Origin: a virus
Virus record (IMG/VR): IMGVR_UViG_3300043777_000041
Location: 1 to 47,293 of that record
Strand: one strand, 5' to 3'
Length of the DNA stretch: 47,293 bases
Every line of letters begins with the position of its first letter. Position 1 is the first letter of the stretch. The translations under genes were made by a program, and so were the position numbers. Under the pieces are notes generated by a model. The model saw only the letters and a list, made by a program, of their open reading frames with translations. It was not told where the DNA came from and made no database searches. Below are positions 24,342 to 31,892 of this stretch, in pieces.

Positions 24342-25655
24342 CTAAGACGCCCGCGCTGTTCCTGCCGGTGTTAGATCAGTAAACGCCGCAACATATTCAA
24401 ACGTTGGCGCCATCCCCGGAAGAATTATTTCCGGTAACGAAGAAGGTGAACCCGCGTCCGCCATGGGCACATGAGGGGCTTTCGGTTGATGGTCGGACGC
24501 GGGTTCGGACACTGACACTTTTGAGGACTGGCGGGCGTCAGTGCCAACCGAATCATGAACAGTTTCGGGTTGGTGATTCGTTCCTGATTCGTCAGCGATT
24601 CGGACTTCACCTGTTTCAGGATTGAAGTCCTCTTTTCGAATCACAGGGTGCGACGTGAAACGCGCGGCGTCGTCGGCGTAAGTCAATCGCTCACGTTGGC
24701 CAGGCGGTATCCAGAATGGCGGTCGTGGTTCTTGGCCCTTGATCCAGATCAGCCAAATGTAGGCCGTCGCTGTGGTGCCATCGGGCTTCCATTCGCCCTT
24801 GCAGAGGGGCACGCGCTCGGCAAAGAACGCGATGCACGTTGGCGGATGGTCTTTGAAGATCGTTTCGTAGCGTCCTACCGATTCGAGCCATTGCAGGCGC
24901 ACGAACATGGCGACGCCGATTTGGGCTTTCTTGATCGCGGCCAGCACGAATTTTTCGGTATTGTCGCCAAATGGAGGGTTTGTGATGATCCAATCGCACG
25001 CGCCGCTTAGATCACTCCGAAGAAAATCCATTACGTCGTTAGGATAGCCACCATAATCGAAAATGTCGGTTGCGTAAACGCGCTCACAATATTCCCGCAA
25101 GACCTCGGACATATGCCCGTAGCCACACGCGGGCTCCCAGATTGAATTGAATGGGCCGCCGAGCACCACCTGCATGAGGGCGCGCGTCGCCCACGGTGGC
25201 GTTGGGAAGAAATCGAGGGAGTCGTCCGGCTCTTGCCGTGAGCCCATGATGGACCGTGCGCCTTTAATCAGCGTTTTCCGGTCTAAGTCCGGGTTAATGC
25301 TACCTTTTTCAATACAGGCCGCGAATTGTTCCTCGTCAAGTTTCAGGGTTGACAGTTCGTAAAGTGCACCCCAATTCGCGGGCAAATGCGAAATGAATTT
25401 CGGATTTGAGATTTGGGGATCGGCAGCGATCGACATGAGCATTTGCGCGGTGCGTTCGCCAAACGGTAGCTCAGTCTCAATCATTTTCCCGAATTCGCCG
25501 TGGTCTAGGGCTTCCTTCGCGGCTTCAAGCAACCGGCCTACTTCAAGGATTGCCTCAACGCTCGCCCGCCAACATGCGGCGATTCGTGCTGCCCATGCCT
25601 GCGCCGATGCGCCGACGGCAGGTTGAAGCGAAAGCATTTTGGGGCGCGGCGTCAT
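24342..25655 (-). CDS. DNA N6-adenine methyltransferase-like protein with N-terminal DUF3102-like domain
   Basis: The product has 437 residues. Residues of about 30-110 (ILEVGRLLEAAKEALDHGEF, then LPFGERTAQMLMSIA) match the DUF3102-like module of phage and plasmid proteins. The methylase half has DFFPTPPWATRALMQ, SIWEPACGYGHMSEVL (SAM site), VYATDIFDYGG and the catalytic CDWIITNPPFGDN. The C-terminal 110 residues are a disordered Ser/Pro/His-rich tail. It probably methylates phage DNA against host restriction. It is coupled to the gene before by ATGA. Confidence 0.8.
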   Translation of the reverse strand: MTPRPKMLSLQPAVGASAQAWAARIAACWRASVEAILEVGRLLEAAKEALDHGEFGKMIETELPFGERTAQMLMSIAADPQISNPKFISHLPANWGALYELSTLKLDEEQFAACIEKGSINPDLDRKTLIKGARSIMGSRQEPDDSLDFFPTPPWATRALMQVVLGGPFNSIWEPACGYGHMSEVLREYCERVYATDIFDYGGYPNDVMDFLRSDLSGACDWIITNPPFGDNTEKFVLAAIKKAQIGVAMFVRLQWLESVGRYETIFKDHPPTCIAFFAERVPLCKGEWKPDGTTATAYIWLIWIKGQEPRPPFWIPPGQRERLTYADDAARFTSHPVIRKEDFNPETGEVRIADESGTNHQPETVHDSVGTDARQSSKVSVSEPASDHQPKAPHVPMADAGSPSSLPEIILPGMAPTFEYVAAFTDLTPAGTARAS

Positions 25656-25963
25656 ATGAGCCCCTTATCCTTCGCCAGCCAGGAAGGCAGAGTTAAGAGA
25701 ATCAGCCCTGGCTCAACCTTGACGTATTCGACCTGTGATCTCGGAACCCAAATCCACGGCGCCTTACCGGCCTTCGCTGGATCACAGACGGCAATCGCCT
25801 TCTTGTCGGGATTGTCCATCATCAACCACACGGTCAGGTCGATTAGGTCGGAAGCGCCGTTGACGCGGGGCGCGCGTCCTCGATTGTCCGCCGATTCGTT
25901 GTCGCCGAATCGCCCGCGTTCACGTGGGGCGAACATATCGTCGGTGCCAATTTCACGGGGCAT
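25652..25963 (-). CDS. Unknown early protein (103 aa)
   Basis: The product has 103 residues from the ATG at 25963; 25972 is an alternative in-frame start. The polar N-terminus (DDMFAPRERGRFGDNESADN) precedes a compact half with DLIDLTVWLMMDNPDKKAI and WIWVPRSQVEYVKVEPGLIL, where residue pattern suggests a small alpha/beta fold. It overlaps both neighbours slightly. No family recognised. Confidence 0.5.
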   Translation of the reverse strand: MPREIGTDDMFAPRERGRFGDNESADNRGRAPRVNGASDLIDLTVWLMMDNPDKKAIAVCDPAKAGKAPWIWVPRSQVEYVKVEPGLILLTLPSWLAKDKGLI

Positions 25964-26168
25964 CTTTACCATCCCGTGTGAACCGCGATTCAAAATGTCC
26001 GTCTGGAAAATGGTTGCGAGTCTCACCGACGATGTTGCGATTGACGCCAGGATATTTCGGCATGTCTTTGGTGGTTTGGTTCATGCGCTCGTCGAAATGT
26101 TTGTGAGGCGCAGGTTCTTTCGGCGACTCGTTTGCTCGCTGCGCCTGATCCGGCGTTCCTGGACTCAT
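25953..26168 (-). CDS. Small polar protein, unknown
   Basis: The product has 71 residues from the ATG at 26168, coupled by ATGA to the cupin-like gene. It is rich in His, Lys, Pro and Asn (PKEPAPHKHFDERMNQ, then DGHFESRFTRDGKD) and probably disordered. No family recognised. Confidence 0.5.
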   Translation of the reverse strand: MSPGTPDQAQRANESPKEPAPHKHFDERMNQTTKDMPKYPGVNRNIVGETRNHFPDGHFESRFTRDGKDAP

Positions 26169-26614
26169 TCGCAACCCCTCCCGATTTTCTCACCACGTGG
26201 ACCTGCGGTGAAGTCTTGCCATCGGCGCCAACCGCGCGGGCAATGAAACCCCCACTCTCGCATTCGAGGTCCAGTGATAAAGAGTGTCCAACACTCGGAA
26301 TGATCGCGCAGTTCTATGCGATGTGCAGAAAGGGGGCCACGAAATTTCCAATCGCCAGCGTGTCGATTAACGGCCTTATGGACGCCGCCGGCAGCGATTG
26401 ACCATTCTAGATAACCGCCTTCAAGCAAATAAGAAAAATTGAACCACGGATGGTCATGCAAAGCGCGATCATCGTCTGAATGTTTGAAATTATGCAGGTA
26501 GATATTGAAGATAGGATTGCGTGGAATCACGTACCAGCGGAGCATATAATCATCGCCGATAATGATATCGGGAGGCCGTGATTCAGCGAGACGATGCCAC
26601 CAACTCTTTTGCAC
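26165..26614 (-). CDS. Cupin-like protein
   Basis: The product has 149 residues. LHNFKHSDDDRALHDHPW, then FSYLLEGGYLEW form a cupin-like metal site, with a second His in AGDWKFRGPLSAHRIEL. Similar small proteins occur in phage early regions with unknown substrates. It couples to the next gene. Confidence 0.65.
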   Translation of the reverse strand: MQKSWWHRLAESRPPDIIIGDDYMLRWYVIPRNPIFNIYLHNFKHSDDDRALHDHPWFNFSYLLEGGYLEWSIAAGGVHKAVNRHAGDWKFRGPLSAHRIELRDHSECWTLFITGPRMREWGFHCPRGWRRWQDFTAGPRGEKIGRGCE

Positions 26615-26617
26615 TTT

Positions 26618-26836
26618 TCATCCCCCTTGAAAGTCCAGGTTATCGTACAGTGTCTCGCTGTGGTAATTCGGAAAATCAACAGGTCGTCGGGCTATCAGGC
26701 TCTCATCGACAAAACGCTTTCTGTGAGCATCGCGCAAGTGTCTTCTCTCTAAGGAAGATAAGGAACTGAAAGTCTCCATCGTTTCTAGGACGAAGGCTGT
26801 GATTTGTTGGTCGGTTTTTGTTAAACTGTGAGTCAT
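26618..26836 (-). CDS. Small helical protein, unknown
   Basis: The product has 72 residues: TKTDQQITAFVLETMETFSS, then ERRHLRDAHRKRFVDESL. It starts 13 bases outside element C, so arrival of cassette 2 changed its upstream region, and no good ribosome site is seen there. It ends three bases before the cupin-like gene. No family recognised. Confidence 0.5.
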   Translation of the reverse strand: MTHSLTKTDQQITAFVLETMETFSSLSSLERRHLRDAHRKRFVDESLIARRPVDFPNYHSETLYDNLDFQGG

Positions 26837-26848
26837 CGTTTCAAGTTT

Positions 26849-26910
26849 GTTTGGTTAGCTTGGCTACCTTGGCGCTCAACTGTTCTGACCGGATTTTACC
26901 GCCATAGAGT
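26849..26910 (+). repeat. 62-bp cassette element C (cassette 2, left)
   Basis: Outer end GTTTGGTTAG at 26849-26858, inner GCCATAGAG ending 26909. The enclosed gene stops ten bases inside it. Paired inverted with 27529-27590. In this copy the CTCAA hairpin is weak. Confidence 0.9.
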
Positions 26911-26919
26911 CTTGCGATT

Positions 26920-27519
26920 CTATATCACCGTCAATTCCAAGTCTGGATCGCCCGGAAAACTCAACACAGTACGCGTAATTCTTTTGTCTTGCTCAATCTC
27001 AATGGCGTGCGTGATATGCCAAAGCCCAGAGGCGCGCGGATATTGCTTTAGAATATTAGGTACCACGATATTTTTCCAATTCCCGTATTCGCACCATCCC
27101 GTTCCGTTGTTCATGCAATTGATGTCAAAAATTCCGACTTCGTTATTCCGCCACGCGGCGCCTACCCAATGCGTATAGCGGTATCGCGCTCGCATTGGCA
27201 CGCCGGGCTTCGTCCATGGGCCTTCCCATTGGATGCGCGCAAGGCCGTACTTCGGGAAGCCAACGAACGTGCAACGCGCTGGACCTGTTTGATCGCCCAA
27301 TTTCAAGAGCCGGTAGACGGCGCGCGTACTGCGCAATGCCGCAATCATCAGCGTCGGGTTCGTATAGTGCTTTTTCTCAAAGTCTCCCATGTGCGGCCGA
27401 ACTTCATCGAGCGTCATCCCCATGATCGCGGCGAGCGCGCTGGGACCACAATTTGCGCCCCATTCGTCGTAGGCTCGGTCAGCGTCGGAAAGATTGAATT
27501 TAGGCGCGGTTACCGTCAT
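26920..27519 (-). CDS. Papain-like cysteine-peptidase-fold protein in cassette 2
   Basis: The product has 199 residues from an ATG at 27519, with GGGGATTGAGAAA supplied by element D. NCGPSALAAIMGMTLDEV carries the Cys of papain-like/C39-like folds, and YTHWVGAAW and GIFDINCMNNGTGWCEY carry candidate His and Asp/Asn residues. I recall similar phage proteins, all of unknown role. Intact Cys and His residues suggest an active enzyme. It is the sole cargo of the second inverted-element pair. Confidence 0.6.
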   Translation of the reverse strand: MTVTAPKFNLSDADRAYDEWGANCGPSALAAIMGMTLDEVRPHMGDFEKKHYTNPTLMIAALRSTRAVYRLLKLGDQTGPARCTFVGFPKYGLARIQWEGPWTKPGVPMRARYRYTHWVGAAWRNNEVGIFDINCMNNGTGWCEYGNWKNIVVPNILKQYPRASGLWHITHAIEIEQDKRITRTVLSFPGDPDLELTVI

Positions 27520-27528
27520 TTTCTCAAT

Positions 27529-27590
27529 CCCCAATGGCCGTAAAACCCAAGTAGAACAGTTGAGGGCCTAGGTAGCCAGTCTACCCAAAA
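27529..27590 (-). repeat. 62-bp cassette element D (cassette 2, right)
   Basis: Inverted partner of element C with a diverged inner end (GGCCATTGGGG) and outer end. The stop codon and last residues of the flanking gene (27568) lie within its outer part. CTCAA pairs with TTGGG in the central hairpin. Confidence 0.85.
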
Positions 27591-27804
27591 CCTTCACTTC
27601 CTTGCCTTCCTCACGCCTCACAGCCTCGATTGCCAAGGTGAGATTCGCAAGCGATGCGAGATATCTTCGATGCCTGTTGAAAACTTCCCAGTAGACCTTT
27701 TTGCCTTCGAGTCGGACAAGAGCTTTGCCGATGGTCTCTACCCTGCGTAGAGTGTTGCGTTGCCTTCCTACTAGGATTGTGAGGGGGTTTAGGTCGGTTT
27801 TCAT
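27568..27804 (-). CDS. Small basic early protein, unknown
   Basis: The product has 78 residues: PLTILVGRQRNTLRRVETIG, then KVYWEVFNRHRRYLASLANL. Its C-terminus (GRLAT and stop) is written by the outer end of element D, so cassette insertion seems to have replaced the original 3' end. The remainder looks intact. No family recognised. Confidence 0.55.
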   Translation of the reverse strand: MKTDLNPLTILVGRQRNTLRRVETIGKALVRLEGKKVYWEVFNRHRRYLASLANLTLAIEAVRREEGKEVKVLGRLAT

Positions 27805-27832
27805 GGGGTCACATTATGTGTCACGAGAGGAC

Positions 27833-28807
27833 CTAGCCGGTCGCTAGGAATGTTTCACGTGTGTCAGGCGCCCATCCTTCTGCCGGATTTGCAGGCCGGA
27901 GATAGCCGAACGGGTGAATCCCAACGTAGCGGCAGGCTTTGATGATTACCCCTATATTGACGGAGTCGCCCCTCTCGATTCGACACACAGTGGCGGCCGA
28001 AAGTCCCATAGCATCAGCAGCTTGCCGATCTGTGTGGTGGTTTAATTGACGGCGCATATTCATCGCCACTGCAAAAAAGGCCGCGTCAAAATCCGACGGC
28101 ACCACTGCGGGATGGTCGAGTTCCGGCAGAGGATCAAAGCCGCTCGCTGCGGCGAGGCGAAGATACGGAACGGTCGCCACCGGTCGCCCCTGCATTGCAT
28201 TTGCCATCTGGCGATGCCCTACCTCAGCCCTGATAGCAAATTGAGCGCAAGCATCAATTCCGTGTTGTTTAAGGTAAACAGCGAGTTGTTCGCGAGGATT
28301 TGTGCGATTCATGATGTATTCGCCTTGGTCTATCTCTGGTGTGGCAAAAATACAACTCCGACGCCTATCTGCCGCGGTTAACAGCCCCAAAACAGCTTTA
28401 ACGAGCGGGGCTTCCTCGGCGTCGTAGGCGTTGAGTTTAGGTAAACGTCGAAGCGGCAGAACAATCACATTGCTAGGTAAATGCCTAATTTCAAAAGGAT
28501 TCCTGCGTTTTTTGTGAACGTTGCGCAACCGCAGATGAGCCCGCGAGCCCCGAATCAGCCGAGGAAGCCCCTTACGGGCTACGCGCTCAATGTCAGGGCA
28601 CCAATGAAACCATTCGAGCTTATGGTGGTGTGACTGAAAATAGCGATGCAGCTTATGCTCATCGTTTATGGTGCCTTCGTGCATTGCTTCAATGACGAAA
28701 GTACCGGGATTTCCTACCTCTAGCTCGCGGCGCCGCGCCTCTGGCTCGCGCGAGTAGCCTATTTTGACGTATTCGCCGCACCGAATGAAATAGACGTACC
28801 CGGTCAT
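27833..28807 (-). CDS. GIY-YIG (T5orf172-type) domain fused to HTH domains; repressor-like
   Basis: The product has 324 residues. Residues 1-75 match the T5orf172/MUG113 subset of GIY-YIG nucleases: GYVYFIRCGEYVKIGYS, then EARRRELEVGNP and INDEHKLHRYF with the catalytic-type Glu. Residues of about 170-230 (REQLAVYLKQHGIDACAQFA) and 250-300 (TDRQAADAMGLSAATVCRIE) are two helix-turn-helix segments, the second clearly XRE/Cro type. It is coupled by ATGA to the small HTH gene at the control locus. A nuclease head on a repressor-type protein is unusual; it may be a DNA-targeting regulator. Confidence 0.7.
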   Translation of the reverse strand: MTGYVYFIRCGEYVKIGYSREPEARRRELEVGNPGTFVIEAMHEGTINDEHKLHRYFQSHHHKLEWFHWCPDIERVARKGLPRLIRGSRAHLRLRNVHKKRRNPFEIRHLPSNVIVLPLRRLPKLNAYDAEEAPLVKAVLGLLTAADRRRSCIFATPEIDQGEYIMNRTNPREQLAVYLKQHGIDACAQFAIRAEVGHRQMANAMQGRPVATVPYLRLAAASGFDPLPELDHPAVVPSDFDAAFFAVAMNMRRQLNHHTDRQAADAMGLSAATVCRIERGDSVNIGVIIKACRYVGIHPFGYLRPANPAEGWAPDTRETFLATG

Positions 28808-29028
28808 TCTGCGGCCTCTTTGGCTTCCTCAATGCTCCAAAGCTCAGCCGGCGCCGTAAAACCAATGGCTTGCAGCCTATCCCGCATTAGCGGATAAAGC
28901 TTCGACGGGAAATTATTGCTTTTCCGCCAAGAGCTTACCTGCTGTTTAAAGCGATCAGTCAGCGTCGCAACGGCGACCGTGCCGCCCAAAGCGTCAATAA
29001 CCGCGCTCGCGTTAGGCAATTCTTGCAT
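28804..29028 (-). CDS. Cro/YdaS-like small HTH regulator
   Basis: The product has 74 residues: AVIDALGGTVAVATLTDRFK, then QVSSWRKSNNFPSKLYPLM, the pattern of small Cro/YdaS-type DNA-binding proteins. It is the first gene leftward from the divergent control region and is coupled to the GIY-YIG/HTH gene. It probably regulates both early transcripts by binding the GGTAAC-type sites at 29088-29124. Confidence 0.7.
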   Translation of the reverse strand: MQELPNASAVIDALGGTVAVATLTDRFKQQVSSWRKSNNFPSKLYPLMRDRLQAIGFTAPAELWSIEEAKEAAE

Positions 29029-29087
29029 AGCCGCGTATTAGGTGCACAAGATGTTTACAGTGTCAAGGAGGCGCTGTTCACGAAAAT

Positions 29088-29124
29088 GTTACCATACGCG
29101 GTAAACTAATTATAGACAGGTAAC
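29088..29124. promoter_or_regulatory. Operator-like half-sites in the divergent control region
   Basis: GTTACC (29088-29093), GGTAAA (29100-29105) and GGTAAC (29119-29124) form an inverted pair plus a third half-site. The third overlaps the predicted rightward -35. They lie between divergent regulator and early genes. Confidence 0.5.
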
Positions 29125-29148
29125 AATAAGTGGACTACTATCTATTAT
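29120..29148 (+). promoter_or_regulatory. Predicted rightward early promoter
   Basis: GTAACA (29120-29125), 17 bases, then TATTAT (29143-29148). The -35 is a 4/6 match. It would start a transcript about 13 bases before the first rightward gene. Confidence 0.45.
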
Positions 29149-29167
29149 CGAACACAGGGGACTAGCC

Positions 29168-29458
29168 ATGGCTCTTATTCCAGGCACGCCAGTTACAGAC
29201 GAAGCCGTTCTCTCGGCTCTGCCGGGGACCAATGAGGATATTCGCAGCCGACTTTTGGCGCTTGTGCCGCAAGGACCCGATCGCGCGGAACTTTGCACGA
29301 AGCTTACGGCTAACGTCATCGTCTACCTCTTGACGAAAAACGCTAAACGTCTTGGCATCAAGCAAACCATCACGCGCCGGCCGCACGCTACTATCACTCA
29401 ACAGCGCCATAACCCGCAAGGTCAAGCCGTGCGGTATTGGTCGCGCCGGGAAGGCTGA
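29168..29458 (+). CDS. Small basic early protein, possible DNA-binder
   Basis: The product has 96 residues with AGGGG before the ATG. A helical N-terminal half (LPGTNEDIRSRLLALVPQG, then RAELCTKLTANVIVYLLTKN) is followed by a basic beta-like tail (TRRPHATITQQRHN). First gene of the rightward operon. A winged-helix is possible but not demonstrated. Confidence 0.55.
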   Translation: MALIPGTPVTDEAVLSALPGTNEDIRSRLLALVPQGPDRAELCTKLTANVIVYLLTKNAKRLGIKQTITRRPHATITQQRHNPQGQAVRYWSRREG

Positions 29459-29461
29459 GCC

Positions 29462-29698
29462 ATGCTTAAATCTCTCCTTCCCCGCGACAACCGCCCCGCC
29501 ATCAACGCGGTAGCCGTAGCTCAACACTCCGACCCGATGCAGAACCATGCTCGGCTCTTAGGATCGGAATTGGAGAAGGAAGACCTGAGACGCAAATACG
29601 AGGATGCAGTCTTGGTCCTGGCATTTAGTATGTGTGTCAACGTCGGAGTCATTATCTGGTTCTTGGTTCAGTCAGTGAAGGCGTTGGGTCATTCCTGA
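29462..29698 (+). CDS. Small single-pass membrane protein
   Basis: The product has 78 residues. A polar N-terminal half with a charged helix (LGSELEKEDLRRKYEDAVL) leads into one hydrophobic segment (VLAFSMCVNVGVIIWFLV). The stop lies inside the second 44-bp repeat. It starts three bases after the gene before. Role unknown. Confidence 0.55.
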   Translation: MLKSLLPRDNRPAINAVAVAQHSDPMQNHARLLGSELEKEDLRRKYEDAVLVLAFSMCVNVGVIIWFLVQSVKALGHS

Positions 29699-29733
29699 TC
29701 AGGGGATGTGTTGGCGACACGGAAATTCATACG
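29690..29733 (+). repeat. 44-bp intergenic repeat, copy 2
   Basis: It begins inside the end of the previous gene and includes the palindrome CCTGATCAGG, and ends with ACACGGAAATTCATACG 18 bases before the next ATG. Confidence 0.75.
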
Positions 29734-29750
29734 TGGTTTGGGAGAGTGAA

Positions 29751-30044
29751 ATGAAAAACGCAGTTGCCATTTGTTGTTTGAATTCCGCCGCGATGTTCGA
29801 CCTCCCACTTCCGTCGCGACCATCTGTCCATGAAATTCAACGCATTGAAAAAGCACAGCGCGGACAGGCTGGATTGTTACGTGGTGCAGCGGAAATCTCC
29901 GAAGAACTGCTTGCGGCGCTCTACCACGCACAGGACGCAATTCAGATGCTTGCCCCCAACTTCGAGGCAATGGGGCTGGGCGGCAAAAAGATACTGGACA
30001 TCATCAACGAAGCTGTCGCCAAAGCAACGGTGACCGCACCGTAA
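29751..30044 (+). CDS. Unknown early protein (97 aa)
   Basis: The product has 97 residues from an ATG with GGGAGAG upstream. A helix with EIQRIEKAQRGQAGLLRGAA and LLAALYHAQDAIQMLAPNFE fills most of it. No signal peptide or family recognised. It follows the second 44-bp repeat. Confidence 0.55.
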   Translation: MKNAVAICCLNSAAMFDLPLPSRPSVHEIQRIEKAQRGQAGLLRGAAEISEELLAALYHAQDAIQMLAPNFEAMGLGGKKILDIINEAVAKATVTAP

Positions 30045-30087
30045 CCACAGAGTACCCGTGACCAAAAATCTAAAACAGGGGCTTACA

Positions 30088-30543
30088 ATGAACGAACAGA
30101 TCAAAGGCGAGTTTGAGGTTTTCACGGAGCCGAAACGTTCCGACCCAACGCAACAGCTTATCGAGACGCTGCGTCGCGCGTCCGGTTCCAGGCACAACGC
30201 GGTTGCCACCGTGCATCGCGAGGCCGTACAAGCTCTGGCGCGGTTGTATGTGCCCCGGCTTGATGTTTCTCCGTCTCCGGATCAGTTCCGCGACTTGGCG
30301 GATTTCCTCACCCATTGGGCGCGGATCAGCGACCGGGTGTTGAAGATCGTCGGGGAGGAAGCGGCTTCCAATACGTCGGAGACTATCGACGCCAACGTGT
30401 TCGATGGTGCTTTCCTTGGCGGCATTCAGGGGGAGGCTACTTTCGAGCTTGAGCGTTGCGCGCAGGCGGTTGAGGCAGAGCAGGAGTATGGCGATTTTTA
30501 TGCCGATGATGAGTATGAGGAAGGTCGGCGAGACAGCATTTAG
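30088..30543 (+). CDS. Unknown acidic early protein (151 aa)
   Basis: The product has 151 residues from an ATG with AGGGG upstream. It contains DPTQQLIETLRRASGSRHNA, then LSPSPDQ-like and FRDLADFLTHWARISDRVLK, and a very acidic tail (QEYGDFYADDEYEEG). Probably an all-helical protein with a DNA-mimic-like tail; no family recognised. Confidence 0.55.
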   Translation: MNEQIKGEFEVFTEPKRSDPTQQLIETLRRASGSRHNAVATVHREAVQALARLYVPRLDVSPSPDQFRDLADFLTHWARISDRVLKIVGEEAASNTSETIDANVFDGAFLGGIQGEATFELERCAQAVEAEQEYGDFYADDEYEEGRRDSI

Positions 30544-30550
30544 ATTGCCT

Positions 30551-30594
30551 CATTCCAGATCACGGGCATCCTAAGCGGCACGAAAATTCACACG
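30551..30594 (+). repeat. 44-bp intergenic repeat, copy 3
   Basis: CATTCCAGATCACGGGC then GGCACGAAAATTCACACG, ending 17 bases before the next ATG. Confidence 0.75.
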
Positions 30595-30611
30595 AACGTT
30601 GGGAGTAAGTT

Positions 30612-31400
30612 ATGCTTCGCGAAGATCGCACGGACCACAATCGGCTCGCCGAGCAAACAAACAGCCGGCTTGCCATCGGCGGAAACTCGCCTCCCGGACC
30701 AATCGAAAGCGCCAAAGAGGCAATGGCCGAGCTTTCGACTTTCACTGAGAATACGCCAGTCATAGAGAACTTCGATACGGCCAAACAGTATTCAACTTAC
30801 ATCGAACGCACCCGCGTTGCGCTGCAGGCGATGGAAGCAGAGCGCGTTCCGCAGGTCGAACCGCTCAACGCCGAACTGGAACGGATCAACAAGCCCTATC
30901 GCCTCGTGCGCCAGCCACTCGAAAAACTCTACGAACTCGCCAAGGCGCGGCTCACCAAATACAATAACGCTGTTGAGGCCGCCCGGCTCCGTGAAGCACA
31001 GCGGTTGCGCGAGGAAGCCGAGCGGCAGGAACGCGAAGCCCGCGAAGCCGAGGCGCGCGAGCAAGAGGCCATCCTTAACGCGGAACAGGGCGAACTGACA
31101 GATGTCGGCGGCGCTATCCTGGACGCGGACCAGGCGTTCAAGGGCTTCCAGAAAGCCGATCGCGCCGCCGCCACTGCCGAACGCAACGTGCCGGTTCGCA
31201 TCGCCTCCGTCATGGGCGGCAAGTCAATCAGCATGAGAACAACCGAAGTCTTTATCGTGGAGGACGCCTGTGCAGCCATCGCCATCATGGGATGCAGCCC
31301 TGATCTCCAAAAACAGATTATTAAGGACGCAAAGCGATTCCGCGAAGCTACTGGCGAACTGCCGGATGGTGTCAGATCAAAGTATCAAAGGAGCCTGTGA
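30612..31400 (+). CDS. Coiled-coil protein of the recombination/ssDNA module
   Basis: The product has 262 residues. A long charged coiled coil spans about residues 65-165 (KLYELAKARLTKYNNAVEAA, then REEAERQEREAREAEAREQ). The C-terminal domain has SMRTTEVFIVEDACAAIAIM and ends near RFREATGELPDGV. I recall proteins of this kind encoded next to phage single-strand annealing or SSB-type genes, and the next gene is SSB-like here. Function unproven. Confidence 0.55.
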   Translation: MLREDRTDHNRLAEQTNSRLAIGGNSPPGPIESAKEAMAELSTFTENTPVIENFDTAKQYSTYIERTRVALQAMEAERVPQVEPLNAELERINKPYRLVRQPLEKLYELAKARLTKYNNAVEAARLREAQRLREEAERQEREAREAEAREQEAILNAEQGELTDVGGAILDADQAFKGFQKADRAAATAERNVPVRIASVMGGKSISMRTTEVFIVEDACAAIAIMGCSPDLQKQIIKDAKRFREATGELPDGVRSKYQRSL

Positions 31401-31401
31401 C

Positions 31402-31887
31402 ATGGAAACCGCAACTATCGAAGTCGCATTCGTCAAGCCCCCGGCCGAAGGCAAGCAGTACGGCAGCGTCAAGACCACCAACAACGATTGGTGGCCGGTG
31501 AAGCAGGATCGTATCCGGGAATTCGAGCCTGGCAATAAGTACGAGCTTGCGTACACTGAAAGCGACAAGGGCTTCAAGAACATCATCGGCGTCAAGAAGA
31601 TCGTTCCCGAGCCCGCGCGGCCAGTGCGCTCCGAAGGTGCCTCGTTCACCGAGCCTCATCGCAACGGCGCGACGCTGACGACGGCGGCGGCACAACCAAA
31701 GCAGAACGGGCAGCAATACTACCAGCCTCGCCCCACGGCGCCGAAGGACAGTGAACGCATGTGGACCTGCGCTATCCTAGGCCATATCATCGACCGTGGC
31801 GCTGTTGAGTTGAACGAGGAAGCCATGGTTCACGCCGTCAATCTGTTGCGTGCGGTGTATCAGAAAACCTACGGGCAAGACGACTAG
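31402..31887 (+). CDS. OB-fold-like ssDNA-binding protein candidate
   Basis: The product has 161 residues with AAAGGAG upstream. The N-terminal half (IEVAFVKPPAEGKQYGSVKT, then WWPVKQDRIREFEPGNKYEL and NIIGVKKIV) looks like an OB-fold. A Pro/Gln linker and a C-terminal helical segment (RMWTCAILGHIIDRGAVEL) follow. Position after the coiled-coil gene suits a replication/recombination role. The stop lies five bases before element E. Confidence 0.5.
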   Translation: METATIEVAFVKPPAEGKQYGSVKTTNNDWWPVKQDRIREFEPGNKYELAYTESDKGFKNIIGVKKIVPEPARPVRSEGASFTEPHRNGATLTTAAAQPKQNGQQYYQPRPTAPKDSERMWTCAILGHIIDRGAVELNEEAMVHAVNLLRAVYQKTYGQDD

Positions 31888-31892
31888 GCTTT

